This document shows positions 56,094-64,000 of a stretch of 64,000 bases of DNA, piece by piece (position 1 is the first letter of the stretch; every line of letters starts with the position of its first letter). The DNA is taken from assembly GCF_029760895.1 (NCBI RefSeq), contig NZ_CP121679.1, forward strand, positions 434,001 through 498,000, in the 5' to 3' direction. Under the pieces are notes generated by a model that saw only the letters and a list, made by a program, of their open reading frames with translations, searched no databases and was not told the origin of the DNA. Both the position numbers and the translations under genes were made by a program. This DNA comes from Ancylobacter sp. WKF20. Lineage in GTDB: Bacteria > Pseudomonadota > Alphaproteobacteria > Rhizobiales > Xanthobacteraceae.

Positions 56094-56774
56094 ATGCGGC
56101 GCCTTGCCTTCATCCTTGCCGCCGCGCTGCTTGCCAGCCCGACCCTGACGAGCCCCGCCAGCGCCGTGCCCACCGGCAATCAGGTGTTCTTCGAGGCGCC
56201 CTATCTGATGCGCGTCGCGCCGGGCACCACGCTGAATTATGTCTACAAGCACGTCACGACGAAAGCGGACCTCGGCGAGAGCTTCGAGGAAACCCTCGAC
56301 ATGGAGGTGACCGCGCCGTCGGATGACGCCAGCAAGCGCATCGCCAGCGTCGAGATCCATCGCGGCGCCCGCGAGAGCGAGGCCGGCCCGTTCCCCACCA
56401 TGAACGGCAACCCGATCTCGCTGGTGCTGCTGGAACGCGACGTGAAGGAGATGGCGCAGCTTAGCAAGGGCAGCCCGTTCTACCTGCGCAACCGCCTGCG
56501 CGACCATCTCGGCACCGGGACGGTGGAGCCGGCGAGCTTCACCTTTGACGGCAAGACGGTCGAGGGCTGGAAGCTCATCATGACCCCCTTCGTGGAAGAC
56601 CCGAACAAGGACAAGCTGCTGGAGCTGGCCAATCGCCGCTACGAGTTCCTGTTCTCCGACGCCGTGCCGGGCGGGCTCTATTCGATCCGCGTCGTCACCC
56701 CGGCCAAGGAGGGCGGCGGCAATATCATCGAGACCAGCCTGACGCTGACGGGCGCCACCCCGCCCGCCAAGTGA
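56094..56774 (+). CDS. Exported protein of unknown function downstream of pqqE
   Basis: Predicted periplasmic protein of 226 residues. Signal peptide 1-24 (LTSPASA), then a beta-rich body: VFFEAPYLMRVAPGTTLNYVYKHVTTKADLGESFEETLDMEV, SPFYLRNRLRDHLGTGTVEPASFTFDGKTVEGWKLIMTPFVEDPNKDKLLELANRRYEFLFSDAVPGGLYSIRVVTP. No cysteines in the mature part and no motif I recognise. It is 22 bases after pqqE and closely precedes a second unknown exported gene, so it is probably in the pqq transcript. Confidence 0.72.
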   Translation: MRRLAFILAAALLASPTLTSPASAVPTGNQVFFEAPYLMRVAPGTTLNYVYKHVTTKADLGESFEETLDMEVTAPSDDASKRIASVEIHRGARESEAGPFPTMNGNPISLVLLERDVKEMAQLSKGSPFYLRNRLRDHLGTGTVEPASFTFDGKTVEGWKLIMTPFVEDPNKDKLLELANRRYEFLFSDAVPGGLYSIRVVTPAKEGGGNIIETSLTLTGATPPAK

Positions 56775-56815
56775 CGCCCATAATGAGCCGCGCCAATCGC
56801 GGCCGGGAGGAAACC

Positions 56816-57250
56816 ATGCGCATCATCGCCGCCACCCTTCTCAGCCTCGCCCTCGGCATGAGCGCCGCCGCCGCGCAGAGCGCGAGCCCGGCCGATCCCG
56901 CGGCCGCCAGCATGGCGCCGACGCCGGCCGGCGTGAGCAAGCCGGCGCCCGCCGCGCCCACCACCGGCCTCGTCAACGACTACCCCACCGTGGCGCGCGC
57001 GGACTACGTCTTCGCCTGCATGGCGGCGAACGGGCAGAGCCGGCAGGCGCTGGAGAAGTGCTCCTGCTCCATCGACACCATCGCCACCATCCTGCCCTAC
57101 GACAAATATGTGGAGGCCGAGACCATCCTCAGCGTCGGCCAGGTCGCCGGCCAGCAAGCCGAGGTGTTCCGCTCCACCGGCATGTTCCGCGACATGGTGG
57201 CGGACCTGCGCCGCGCGCAGGCTGAGGCGGAAGTCACCTGCTTCTATTGA
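56816..57250 (+). CDS. Exported cysteine-containing protein of unknown function
   Basis: Predicted periplasmic protein of 144 residues. Signal peptide 1-20 (LGMSAAAAQ), an Ala/Pro-rich linker, then RADYVFACMAANGQSRQALEKCSCSIDTIATILPYDKYVEAETILSVGQV with four cysteines including one in the final CFY. The pattern suggests two disulfides or a metal site. ATG 56816 has GGGAGGAAACC upstream; an in-frame ATG at 56771 overlaps the previous gene. The organisation suggests a role in the methanol/PQQ system, not yet defined. Confidence 0.75.
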   Translation: MRIIAATLLSLALGMSAAAAQSASPADPAAASMAPTPAGVSKPAPAAPTTGLVNDYPTVARADYVFACMAANGQSRQALEKCSCSIDTIATILPYDKYVEAETILSVGQVAGQQAEVFRSTGMFRDMVADLRRAQAEAEVTCFY

Positions 57251-57326
57251 GGGACCGGCACGGGACGACACCGCGACGCCAGCCGATGGCGCGTCGTCTC
57301 CCGCGCCGTCATTTTCCGCACGCCGT

Positions 57327-57351
57327 CATGGCCGGGCTTGTCCCGGCCATG
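57327..57351. repeat. REP-like palindrome
   Basis: CATGGCCGGG (57327-57336) and CCCGGCCATG (57342-57351) flank a CTTGT loop. This form of palindrome is common in intergenic regions of Hyphomicrobiales. It sits between convergent genes, where it may also act as a terminator. Confidence 0.7.
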
Positions 57352-57425
57352 CGCGTCTTGGGGGCCGTCACGCGAGGGGTGCCCCCGGTCGACGTGGGGG
57401 AGGGGCGCGGAAGCGCCCGCCTTGC

Positions 57426-58301
57426 TCAGCCTGCCGGCTTCAGCGCGCCCTCGAAGCTGCGGCCATCCGTGTCGGCGGCGCGCACGTCGATCTCCTGCCC
57501 GGTCGGCTCGTAAGAGAACTGGATCGCCGGATCCTCGCTCAGCGAGATGCCGCCGACCATGGAGAAGACGAGTTCGTCCCCCTGCTTCACCTCGATATTG
57601 TCGACGAACTTGGCGGGGATGTAGAGCCGAGTCACCTGGTCCATCTGCAGGCCGGAATAGTTCGGGTGGCGGATCATCAGTTGCAGGCGGGAGAGCCGGT
57701 TGGCTTGCGTCGCGTCGCCTGACGACACGCCCGCATTGCCGTCCTCGACCACGCGCAGCTTCATCTGGCCGATGTTCTTCAGCGCCTGTTCCTCGTCCTT
57801 CAGCGCCGGTGCCGAGCAGCCGCCGGACGCTTTCACATAGCGCGCGCCCATATGCAGCGAGCCGTCGGAGAGCTCGGCGACGGCGCGAATATAGCTGTAG
57901 GAGTTCACCCGCAGCCTGGTGCCGAGCGTCACATCATGCCGCGCGCCTCCGAAGCTGAAGGTGGCGGCGACCGGCGCGGGGTTCTCGTCGACGATGAGGG
58001 TGAGCTTCTTCACCGTGCGCGTGTCACCGGCCGGCAGCATCACCTCGGCCTCGATCGGCACCATCGCCGCGTCCTCGGCACGGACAGGCGCGGTGAGCCG
58101 CACCAGCGGGCTCGCCTCGGCAATGGGTTGCTCGCCGAACACATCGGGTTTGAGCGCCTTCCACGTCGCGTCCGCGCCCGGCTCTTGCGCCAGGGCAGTG
58201 GTTGCCGTGAGCAGCGACAGGGCGGCGATGGCCGCGAGGCGCGGCAAATGACGGGGCAGGGCGAGCGGCGAAAGACGCGGCAAAGCGTGCGGCGTGGGCA
58301 T
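57426..58301 (-). CDS. Quinoprotein dehydrogenase-associated SoxYZ-like carrier
   Basis: Exported fusion of SoxY-like and SoxZ-like domains, 291 residues. Signal peptide to about residue 39 (ATTALAQ). The SoxY-like half ends in KASGGCSAPALKDEEQALKNIGQMKLRV with Cys162, the likely cargo attachment site; the SoxZ-like half has NYSGLQMDQVTRLYIPAKFVDNIEVKQGDELVF and SEDPAIQFSYEP. This matches the carrier family known to occur with PQQ-dependent dehydrogenases and the relay metallohydrolase at 33890; the two are 24 kb apart here. What is carried is unknown. Confidence 0.85.
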   Translation of the reverse strand: MPTPHALPRLSPLALPRHLPRLAAIAALSLLTATTALAQEPGADATWKALKPDVFGEQPIAEASPLVRLTAPVRAEDAAMVPIEAEVMLPAGDTRTVKKLTLIVDENPAPVAATFSFGGARHDVTLGTRLRVNSYSYIRAVAELSDGSLHMGARYVKASGGCSAPALKDEEQALKNIGQMKLRVVEDGNAGVSSGDATQANRLSRLQLMIRHPNYSGLQMDQVTRLYIPAKFVDNIEVKQGDELVFSMVGGISLSEDPAIQFSYEPTGQEIDVRAADTDGRSFEGALKPAG

Positions 58302-58561
58302 GGCGATCCTCCCGGATGCCCGCTGGATCGTTTCCCGTCCGGCGGTGCGGGAAGATCATACGCGTTTCCGGCGTGGAATGGCAGCACATTGGCGCGAGCG
58401 GGAAGGCGGGGGCGGTAACACAATCGGGGAGACGGGGCGGGCGAAGCCGATTATGACGGCAGCGATGCGACAGCCTTTCCGATGCCGTCTCGGCCGGCCT
58501 GTTGCTGTCGGTCCTGTCACCAGCCGGCCGGCGCGTCCCGGCCCCCGCGAAGGATGACCTG

Positions 58562-58903
58562 ATGATTTCGCGCCGTTCGCTCCTGCGGGGCTTGCTCGCC
58601 ACCGCCCTGACCGCACCGCTCGGCCTCGCCCTGATGCCCGAGGCCGACGCCCAGCCCATGCCCCCGCCCGGCGCCACGCCGCCCGGCCCGCCGCCGCCGC
58701 CGCGCCGCGAGCCGCGCCCGGCGCCGCGCCGCGGCTATGTCTGGGTGCCCGGCCACTGGACGTGGTCGACGCGTCGGCGCTGGGTCTGGGTGCCCGGCCA
58801 TTGGGACGAGGCGCGGCGCGGTTTCAACTTTGTCGGCCCGCGCTGGGTGCTGCGTCGCGGTCGCTGGGTGTACGAGCCCGGCCGCTGGGTCCGCGCCTGG
58901 TAA
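58562..58903 (+). CDS. YXWGXW repeat-type exported protein
   Basis: Short exported protein of 113 residues. A twin-arginine-like signal (SRRSLLRGLLATALTAPLGLALMPEADA) is followed by a Pro-rich stretch and three Trp repeats of the form GYVWVPGHWTW, RWVWVPGHWDE and RWVYEPGRWV. Such proteins are common in Proteobacteria; function unknown. ATG 58562 follows GAAGGATGACCTG. It is divergent from the SoxYZ-like carrier gene. Confidence 0.75.
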   Translation: MISRRSLLRGLLATALTAPLGLALMPEADAQPMPPPGATPPGPPPPPRREPRPAPRRGYVWVPGHWTWSTRRRWVWVPGHWDEARRGFNFVGPRWVLRRGRWVYEPGRWVRAW

Positions 58904-58954
58904 AGTCCTGAAGCGGCAGCCTTCAGTCAACGCAGATAGAGCGCGACACCGGCG

Positions 58955-60247
58955 TCAGTCGGCGCCGGGGTCGCTCACCGTCTCCTGCACGGAGCGGCCG
59001 AGCTCCTGCACCTGCGCGCCATAATTCTGGCGCGTCGTCGGGTCGATGACGGCGATCGGCGCGCTGACCGCGAGGCCGGCGGCGGCGCCGATGGTCTCGC
59101 CCACGCCCATGGCGGCGACGCCGATGCGCTCGCCGAGGCTGACATTGGAATCGGTCACCGTCTGCCCGTTCACCAGCCGCTGGCCGATCATCTGCACCAC
59201 CTCCGGCGAGGAGGCGAAGCGGCCATGGTTGAGCGCGTCGCCCGAGCGCATGGCGGTGAGGTCGATCACCACGATGCCGGATTTCTCCAGCTCGCGGTAA
59301 CGCTCCTGCGCGTTGATGAGGCCGAGCCGGTCGATGCCGCCGGCGATGGTGCTGGAGACCCTGAGCGCGCGGTCGTCGCGCGAGACGAACAGGGTGAACC
59401 GGGCCTTGGGCCGCTCCAGCGCCCGCCATTGCGTGGCGAACACGTCCACATCGACATCGGGCGAGGCGAGGATGACGTTGCTGATCTTGGGCGGCAGCGT
59501 GCCGCGCCGGATCGCCATCTGCCGCAGCCCTTCCATGGCCAGCCAGGCGCCCATGGAATGGGCCATGATAGTCACGTCCTTCACGCGCGGATCGCGGGCG
59601 ACCTGCCAGACGGTCTCCTCGAAGGCATCGCGCGAGAAGATCGTGCTCTCGCGGTCGAACAGATAGTCGAACACCCGCGCCCGCGACGGCCAGGTGAACA
59701 GCACGGGGGCGACATCCGAGCCGGAATCATGGGTGATCTGGGCGAAGCGGTAGACCGCGTCCTCGAAGCGATTGTTGAAGCCGTGAACGAAGATCAAGAC
59801 GCGCCCGCTTGGCGGCAAATGCTTGTCGAGCCACGTCTTCGCCGCGCTCACCCCGTCGAGCGGGGCGACATTCAGCGTGGCGAAATCCGTCGCCGGGTTG
59901 GCCGGCAGGCGGCGCGGCCACTGCACCTGCCCGATGGTGCGTCGCTCATCGGGCGGGATCGATACGGTGAAGGCGGTGAGCGCCACCTTCTCGCCGCGCT
60001 CGCCCGTGAACAGGATACCGGGATCGGTCGAGGGCGCGCGCGTGGTCGCCACCAGCATCTCGACGCGGGTGGTGTCGGGCGCGGTGTCAGCGATGGGGCT
60101 GAGCACGCCGACCGGGCGGCTGGCGCAGGCCCCGAGGATCAGGGCGAGCGCGACCGCCACCCCGAGGAGCGGCGCACGCAGCGGTCGACGAGCGATGCCG
60201 CCGGCGCTCCTGCCCCGGCCCGCCTGTTCCGTCCCATGACGCATCAT
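58955..60247 (-). CDS. Lipoprotein alpha/beta hydrolase (DUF900-like)
   Basis: Predicted lipid-anchored hydrolase of 430 residues. Lipobox LGAC (Cys about 41) follows a long N-terminal region; FVHGFNNRFEDAVYRFAQITHDSG and MAHSMGAWLAMEGLRQMA (G/A-H-S-M-G nucleophile elbow) with ILASPDVDVDVF are the core of DUF900-type esterases. The C-terminal 70 residues are Ala/Gly rich. ATG at 60247 or the neighbouring Met codon may be used. Role unknown; nearby genes do not help. Confidence 0.8.
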   Translation of the reverse strand: MMRHGTEQAGRGRSAGGIARRPLRAPLLGVAVALALILGACASRPVGVLSPIADTAPDTTRVEMLVATTRAPSTDPGILFTGERGEKVALTAFTVSIPPDERRTIGQVQWPRRLPANPATDFATLNVAPLDGVSAAKTWLDKHLPPSGRVLIFVHGFNNRFEDAVYRFAQITHDSGSDVAPVLFTWPSRARVFDYLFDRESTIFSRDAFEETVWQVARDPRVKDVTIMAHSMGAWLAMEGLRQMAIRRGTLPPKISNVILASPDVDVDVFATQWRALERPKARFTLFVSRDDRALRVSSTIAGGIDRLGLINAQERYRELEKSGIVVIDLTAMRSGDALNHGRFASSPEVVQMIGQRLVNGQTVTDSNVSLGERIGVAAMGVGETIGAAAGLAVSAPIAVIDPTTRQNYGAQVQELGRSVQETVSDPGAD

Positions 60248-60547
60248 ACGCGCGTTACGCTTCCTGTTGCCGTCCCTGTCGCCCCGCGCGCTCTTCCGGC
60301 GTCGCTGGGGCGATGCGTTACGGTTACAGCCTCACGCGCTCCGCCTCAACCCGCAAGCGCATCGGTTCATGGGTAGTACGGTCGGGTGAACCAAGTAGTT
60401 CAGCCACGTCGCGGTGGGTGGCGCCAGCAGAAGCGTGTGGTATTCCAAATAATGCCGCGAAGGCGCGCAGGAGGTCGCCAGAACTCGATTGTCCGGGCAC
60501 GTGGGTACCGTTATGAAAGGTAAGCACGTCCTGCAGGAGATTCGAGC
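60248..60547. other. Intergenic region before the glycine-zipper lipoprotein gene
   Basis: 300 bases between divergent genes. A 67-codon minus-strand frame at 60324-60527 has protein-like stretches (LLRAFAALFGIPHASAGATHRD) but no ribosome-binding site or recognisable family, so I leave it unannotated. GCAGGAG precedes the plus-strand ATG. No clear promoter boxes. Confidence 0.35.
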
Positions 60548-60769
60548 ATGTCCACGTCGGTTGCCGTCAAGATCGCCGCCTTTTCCATTGTCGCTCTGGC
60601 CGTTGCCGGCTGCACCACCACCGAGCGCCGCGCCGGCACGGGCGCGCTGATCGGTGGCGGCGCGGGTGCCGTCATCGGCGGCATTGCGGGCGGCGGCACG
60701 GGCGCGGCGGTGGGTGCGGCGATCGGCGCCGGCACCGGCGCGGTCATCGGCGCCGCCACCGCGAACTGA
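60548..60769 (+). CDS. Glycine-zipper lipoprotein
   Basis: Small lipoprotein of 73 residues: signal with lipobox VAGC (Cys22), a short TTTERRAG linker and a glycine-zipper tail of repeating GALIGGGAGAVIGGIAGG-type units, able to insert in or span the outer membrane. Similar to osmotically inducible OsmB-type lipoproteins. Monocistronic with its own terminator. Confidence 0.85.
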   Translation: MSTSVAVKIAAFSIVALAVAGCTTTERRAGTGALIGGGAGAVIGGIAGGGTGAAVGAAIGAGTGAVIGAATAN

Positions 60770-60803
60770 TCGCCGGACGCCTCCGGCGTCCTGTGTAACG
60801 AAA

Positions 60804-60834
60804 AGGCCGCGCCCGGCAGGAGCGCGGCCTTTTT
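60804..60834 (+). terminator. Intrinsic terminator
   Basis: AGGCCGCGC (60804-60812), nine-base loop, GCGCGGCCT (60822-60830) and a run of T. It follows the glycine-zipper gene by 34 bases; the preceding AAAA makes it usable on the opposite strand too for the convergent hydrolase gene. Confidence 0.9.
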
Positions 60835-60846
60835 CATGGGCGCTGC

Positions 60847-62397
60847 TCACGGCGCCGGCGAGGCGGGCGGCGGCTCGATGGGCAGCACCTCATCCGTCAC
60901 CGGGCTCGCGGCGCTGCCGGCCGGGGGCGCGGTGGTCCGGCCCGGTGGCGGCGCGCCGATATCGGCGGCGATGCGGGCGGCGAGATAGTCGTAGAACGGG
61001 TTCGACGACATGCGCACCAGCGCGTCGAGATTGACGATCAGCGCCCCGCGCTCGCCGCGCACCGCCATGGCCCCCAGTTCCAGCCCCTGATTATCGGCCG
61101 GGTCGGGGTTCGAGCCATAGAGCCCATCCGTCGGCGGGAAGGGCAGGGCGACGTGCGAGAGCGAATAGACGTCGCGCGGGTAGCTCAGCCCCAGCGCGCG
61201 CTCGCTCTCCTGCGTGGCGCCGGCGGGGGTCGAGCGCTCCACCACCGCGTCATTGCCGGCGACATTGGTGATGATGGTGCTTTCGAAGCGGCGCGGGGCG
61301 GGCGGCAGGGTGCGGGTCAGCGCGTCATAGGTGGTGGCGCGCAGCAGCGGGCCGAGCTTGGTGTCGCGGTTGATGTCGAACAGCACGAGCTCGCTGCCAT
61401 TGTCGGGCAGCAGGCCGTAGAAGGCATTGACGATGGCCCGCGTCGAGACGGTGAAGTCCATCACCGACTGGAAGGTCAGCGCCGGCGGCAATTCGCCGAG
61501 CCCGCCCGCCTGCGCCCGCCGGGCGATGGAATCCTGAAGCGCCGCGGTGAGCCGGTGCGACTGGCGCGCCCCGTTCACCGGGAAGGAGTTGTACTTGAAC
61601 GGGTTGAACTCCGGTATCACGCCCAGCCACGCCGCCTTGGCGAAAGCGGGCAGCAGCGCCGGCAGGCCCGCGAGCCCGGCGAAACGAGCAAAGGCGGTGA
61701 TGCCGATCATCGGCGAGATCAGGATCAGCCGGTCGACGCGCGGCTGCTTGGGGTCGTCCAGCGCATCGAGCGCATATTTCAGCGCCAGCGCCCCGCCATT
61801 GGAGAAGCCGACAATGTGGAGCTGCCCGGTGTCGCCCGCGCGGCGGCGCGCCTCGCGCACCGCAAGGCGGGTGGCGGCGAGCCAGTCTTCCCACTCCACC
61901 GTGGTCAGCCCCGCCGGCACCGTGCCATGGCCGGGCAGGCGCGGGGCGACCACGGCGTAGCCGGCCGAGGCATAGAGCCGGCCGACATGGCGCAGGCTGT
62001 AGGGGGAATCCGTCAGGCCATGCAGCAGCACGACGGCGCCCTTGGGCGTTCCCTCCGCCTCGAGCGTGTAGGAGCGGTTCCAGTCGCGGGCGAGGTGCGG
62101 CGGGTAGACCACGCTGCCGCTGAAATAGCGGTTGGAGGGAATGCGCTCATCCTCCGGCAGCTTCTGCACCACCTCGCGCTCGACCTCGGCGAAGGCGCGT
62201 TCTTCCGCCGCGAGATAGGCGGCCCAGTCGGCACCGTCGAGCTCGGCGATGCTCAGCTCATGCGGCACGAAGGTGTGCCACGGCTCCAGCGGCGCACCGC
62301 TCTGCGCGTAATAGATGCGCGTGCCGAGGAAGGTGACGAACACCAGCACCACCGCCACGACCAGCAGCCGCAGGATCAGTCTCAGCTTGCGCAGCAT
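60847..62397 (-). CDS. Membrane-anchored alpha/beta hydrolase (lysophospholipase-like)
   Basis: Serine hydrolase of 516 residues with one N-terminal helix (about 6-26) that anchors or exports it. GAVVLLHGLTDSPYSLRHVGRLYASAGYAVVAPRLPGHGTVP is the serine aminopeptidase/lysophospholipase opening, and IVGFSNGGALALKYALDAL is the nucleophile elbow (G-F-S-N-G). FDINRD and the SLSHVAL region supply plausible acid and histidine. The C-terminus is Pro/Ala rich. It lies 13 bases downstream of the AI-2E-family gene and is likely co-transcribed. Substrate unknown. Confidence 0.78.
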   Translation of the reverse strand: MLRKLRLILRLLVVAVVLVFVTFLGTRIYYAQSGAPLEPWHTFVPHELSIAELDGADWAAYLAAEERAFAEVEREVVQKLPEDERIPSNRYFSGSVVYPPHLARDWNRSYTLEAEGTPKGAVVLLHGLTDSPYSLRHVGRLYASAGYAVVAPRLPGHGTVPAGLTTVEWEDWLAATRLAVREARRRAGDTGQLHIVGFSNGGALALKYALDALDDPKQPRVDRLILISPMIGITAFARFAGLAGLPALLPAFAKAAWLGVIPEFNPFKYNSFPVNGARQSHRLTAALQDSIARRAQAGGLGELPPALTFQSVMDFTVSTRAIVNAFYGLLPDNGSELVLFDINRDTKLGPLLRATTYDALTRTLPPAPRRFESTIITNVAGNDAVVERSTPAGATQESERALGLSYPRDVYSLSHVALPFPPTDGLYGSNPDPADNQGLELGAMAVRGERGALIVNLDALVRMSSNPFYDYLAARIAADIGAPPPGRTTAPPAGSAASPVTDEVLPIEPPPASPAP

Positions 62398-62410
62398 TGC
62401 GGGGTCTCCG

Positions 62411-63439
62411 TCAGGTGGTGGCAGGCGGCTCGCCGGAGAGCAGGCGCGTCAGCCAGCGGCTGCTCTCATATTGCTCGCACAGCGTCAGGGCGGCGATCAC
62501 CATGGGCACGCCGATGAAGGCGCCGGCGAGCCCCCACATGAACGCCCCGGCGAAGACCGCCAGCAGCACGATGAAGGGCGAGAGCGCGAGCGCCCGGCCG
62601 GCGATGCGCGGCTCGATATAGCTGCCGGAGAGGAACTGGATGATGTTCATGCCGGCAAACACCGCCACCGCCATCTGCCAGGATTCGAACTGCGCCATGG
62701 TGAACAGTGTCGGCATCAGCGTCGCCAGCAGCGGGCCGATGAAGGGAATGTAGTTGAGCACGAAGGCAATGACGCCCCAGGCGAGCGCGAGGTCGAGTCC
62801 GGCAAAGGCGGCGAAGCCCCAGATGGCGAGGCCGGTGCACAGGCTCACCACGCTGCGCACGCCCATATAGCGGCGCAGCTTCGCGGCGGTCTGGGAGGCG
62901 GCCGCGAGCAGGCGCCGCCCGTTCTCGCCGGCCTCACCGGCGGCGAGCTTGCGGGCGATGACATCAACCTCCAGCAGACCGAGCATGACGTAGATGCCGG
63001 TCACCACCGCGAAGCCGAGCATGCCGTTGACCCGCGCGGCGACGCTTTGCAGGAAGCGGATGAGCCAGCCAACATTGAAGGTTTCGACGATGCTGCCGGC
63101 GATGATGAGCCCGTGCCCCTCCAGCCAGCCGGCGGCCTCGGCATAGAGCGACTGGAAGCGGCCGGCATTGGCGATCAGCCATTGCGCCGCCTTGCCGAAG
63201 CCCCAGAGCGTCAGCGAGAACAGCCCGGCCAGCACGATCAGCGTGACGCCGAGGGTGAGGAACAGCGCCAGCAGATGCGGCATGTGGCGCTGAAGCCGCG
63301 CCTGTAGCGGCCAGACCAGCGCCATGATGAACAGGGCGAAGGCCACCGGAGCGATGAGATCGTCTCCGAGATAGACTGCTCCCGCGATCAGGATCGCGCA
63401 GGCGATCCCGACCAGTACGCTCAAGCCCCGCCCCATCAT
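62411..63439 (-). CDS. AI-2E family transporter
   Basis: Inner-membrane protein of 342 residues with about eight helices, of the family named for E. coli TqsA/YdiK. ALFIMALVWPLQARLQRHMP, LAWGVIAFVLNYIPFIGPLLATLMPTLFTMAQF and GSYIEPRIAGRALALSPFIVLLAVFAGAFMWGLAGAFIGVPM are typical. Members export a range of small molecules or Na+; autoinducer-2 transport should not be assumed. First of a two-gene minus-strand unit with the hydrolase. Confidence 0.88.
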   Translation of the reverse strand: MMGRGLSVLVGIACAILIAGAVYLGDDLIAPVAFALFIMALVWPLQARLQRHMPHLLALFLTLGVTLIVLAGLFSLTLWGFGKAAQWLIANAGRFQSLYAEAAGWLEGHGLIIAGSIVETFNVGWLIRFLQSVAARVNGMLGFAVVTGIYVMLGLLEVDVIARKLAAGEAGENGRRLLAAASQTAAKLRRYMGVRSVVSLCTGLAIWGFAAFAGLDLALAWGVIAFVLNYIPFIGPLLATLMPTLFTMAQFESWQMAVAVFAGMNIIQFLSGSYIEPRIAGRALALSPFIVLLAVFAGAFMWGLAGAFIGVPMVIAALTLCEQYESSRWLTRLLSGEPPATT

Positions 63440-63588
63440 GCCGCGTCGTCAACTCCCCAGACCCCGACACTGTGCCGGATAATCGTGCCGGGCGCCAACG
63501 ACAAAGCTTGCGCACAAACCGGTGGGGTCGCGCGCCTTGATGGGCCGTGGTACGAAACTAGATCACTGATCTAAAAACATTTTTGTCG

Positions 63589-63605
63589 GTATTGTGCTGC
63601 AATAC
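63589..63605. other. Small hairpin upstream of the F420-type gene
   Basis: GTATTG-TGCTG-CAATAC, a 6-bp perfect stem 42 bases before the GTG start, in an AT-rich patch of the divergent promoter region. Could be an operator; no known consensus is assigned. Confidence 0.3.
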
Positions 63606-63646
63606 AATATCACTCTATCATTCCCCGTCCTAAGGGAGGCGGCACG

Positions 63647-64000
63647 GTGCTCAGGCTTGGCTACAAGGCGTCGGCGGAACAGTTCGACTCGCGCACATTG
63701 TTGAATTTCGCGGTGGAGGCGGAAGCCTGCGGCTTCGATTCCGTCTTCGTCAGCGATCATTTCCAGCCCTGGCGCCACACCGGCGGCCATGCCCCGGCGG
63801 CCTTTCCGTGGATGGGCGCGGTGGGCGCCTCCACCTCGCGCATCCTCATGGGCACCAGCGTGCTCACTCCCACCTTCCGCCATCACCCCTCCATGGTGGC
63901 GCAGGCCTTCGGCACGCTCGGCCAGCTTTTTCCCGGCCGCGTCATCCTCGGCGTCGGCTCGGGCGAGTCGCTGAACGAGGTGCCGGCCACCGGCGCGCCC
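63647..64000 (+). CDS. F420-dependent glucose-6-phosphate dehydrogenase-like LLM enzyme, N-terminal part
   Basis: The first 118 codons of a luciferase-like TIM-barrel oxidoreductase; the gene runs off the right edge. [44 protein letters not shown] and [39 protein letters not shown] match mycobacterial Fgd1 closely, including the Asp37-His38 and Trp42 residues equivalent to its Asp39, His40 and Trp44 at the active site. Start is GTG at 63647, preceded by TAAGGGAGGC. If truly F420-dependent, the cell must make or acquire coenzyme F420; an FMN-using relative remains possible. Confidence 0.8.
   Translation, partial: MLRLGYKASAEQFDSRTLLNFAVEAEACGFDSVFVSDHFQPWRHTGGHAPAAFPWMGAVGASTSRILMGTSVLTPTFRHHPSMVAQAFGTLGQLFPGRVILGVGSGESLNEVPATGAP

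Noticed and set aside
57251..57425. Possible small gene in the gap between convergent genes
   Set aside because: The gap is occupied by a REP-like palindrome and low-complexity GC-rich sequence; no start with a ribosome-binding site.
60324..60527. 67-codon minus-strand frame between divergent genes
   Set aside because: Some protein-like runs, but no ribosome-binding site, family or supporting context; kept only as a comment on the gap.

Overview
The window looks like part of a GC-rich alphaproteobacterial chromosome, most likely a facultative methylotroph of the order Hyphomicrobiales. A Xanthobacteraceae-type organism (Ancylobacter, Starkeya or Xanthobacter relatives) is my best guess. This rests on gene content (XoxF-type methanol dehydrogenase, formaldehyde-activating enzyme Fae, PQQ synthesis, two quinol oxidases, PaoABC, dense ATGA-coupled operons), not on an alignment. 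I found no rRNA, tRNA, insertion sequence or CRISPR array.

Layout. 1-3414 (minus): start of a cytochrome bo3 quinol oxidase operon (cyoA, cyoB, partial cyoC). 3613-7097 (plus): an MHS-type MFS transporter, a Ppx/GppA phosphatase and the rRNA methyltransferase RlmE. 7229-8824: an AT-rich AlbA/Schlafen-like regulator that looks acquired. 8861-12044 (minus): two overlapping alpha/beta hydrolases and a DHA2 drug exporter. 12413-17333 (plus): guaB, a MAPEG protein, an RsmB-like methyltransferase and guaA. 18059-22841 (plus): an FdhF/YdeP-type molybdoenzyme in one tight operon with a cyanide-insensitive bd-type oxidase (cioAB). 23009-26317 (minus): a large autotransporter whose passenger has the two-lobed active-site layout of pepsin. 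26565-30389 (plus): paoABC aldehyde oxidoreductase. 30430-33263: an ArsR/SRPBCC pair, an exported carbonic anhydrase and an unknown two-HTH protein.

33447-58301 is a methanol-oxidation and lanthanide region. It opens with a cytochrome c and a quinoprotein-relay metallohydrolase, then xoxF, xoxG, xoxJ, a CxxxCW rhodanese-like protein and an HXXEE membrane protein. On the minus strand follows a lut/ped-like ABC cluster (binding protein, beta-propeller, cupredoxin-like protein, ATPase, permease, exported protein) of the type linked to lanthanide uptake. A DUF3280 plus NitT/TauT-type ABC operon, fae, a histidine kinase/response regulator pair, pqqABCDE, two unknown exported proteins and a SoxYZ-like carrier complete it. 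XoxF carries the extra aspartate expected for lanthanide use; XoxG and XoxJ serve as its partners; PqqA-E make its cofactor; Fae takes up the formaldehyde produced. A shared dyad, GGGAA-RAAG-TTCCC, lies both upstream of xoxF and between the ABC cluster and the DUF3280 operon, and suggests common control.

58562-64000 holds envelope and housekeeping genes (YXWGXW protein, lipoprotein hydrolase, glycine-zipper lipoprotein, alpha/beta hydrolase, AI-2E family permease). The window ends inside a gene closely resembling coenzyme F420-dependent glucose-6-phosphate dehydrogenase, which is unexpected in a proteobacterium.
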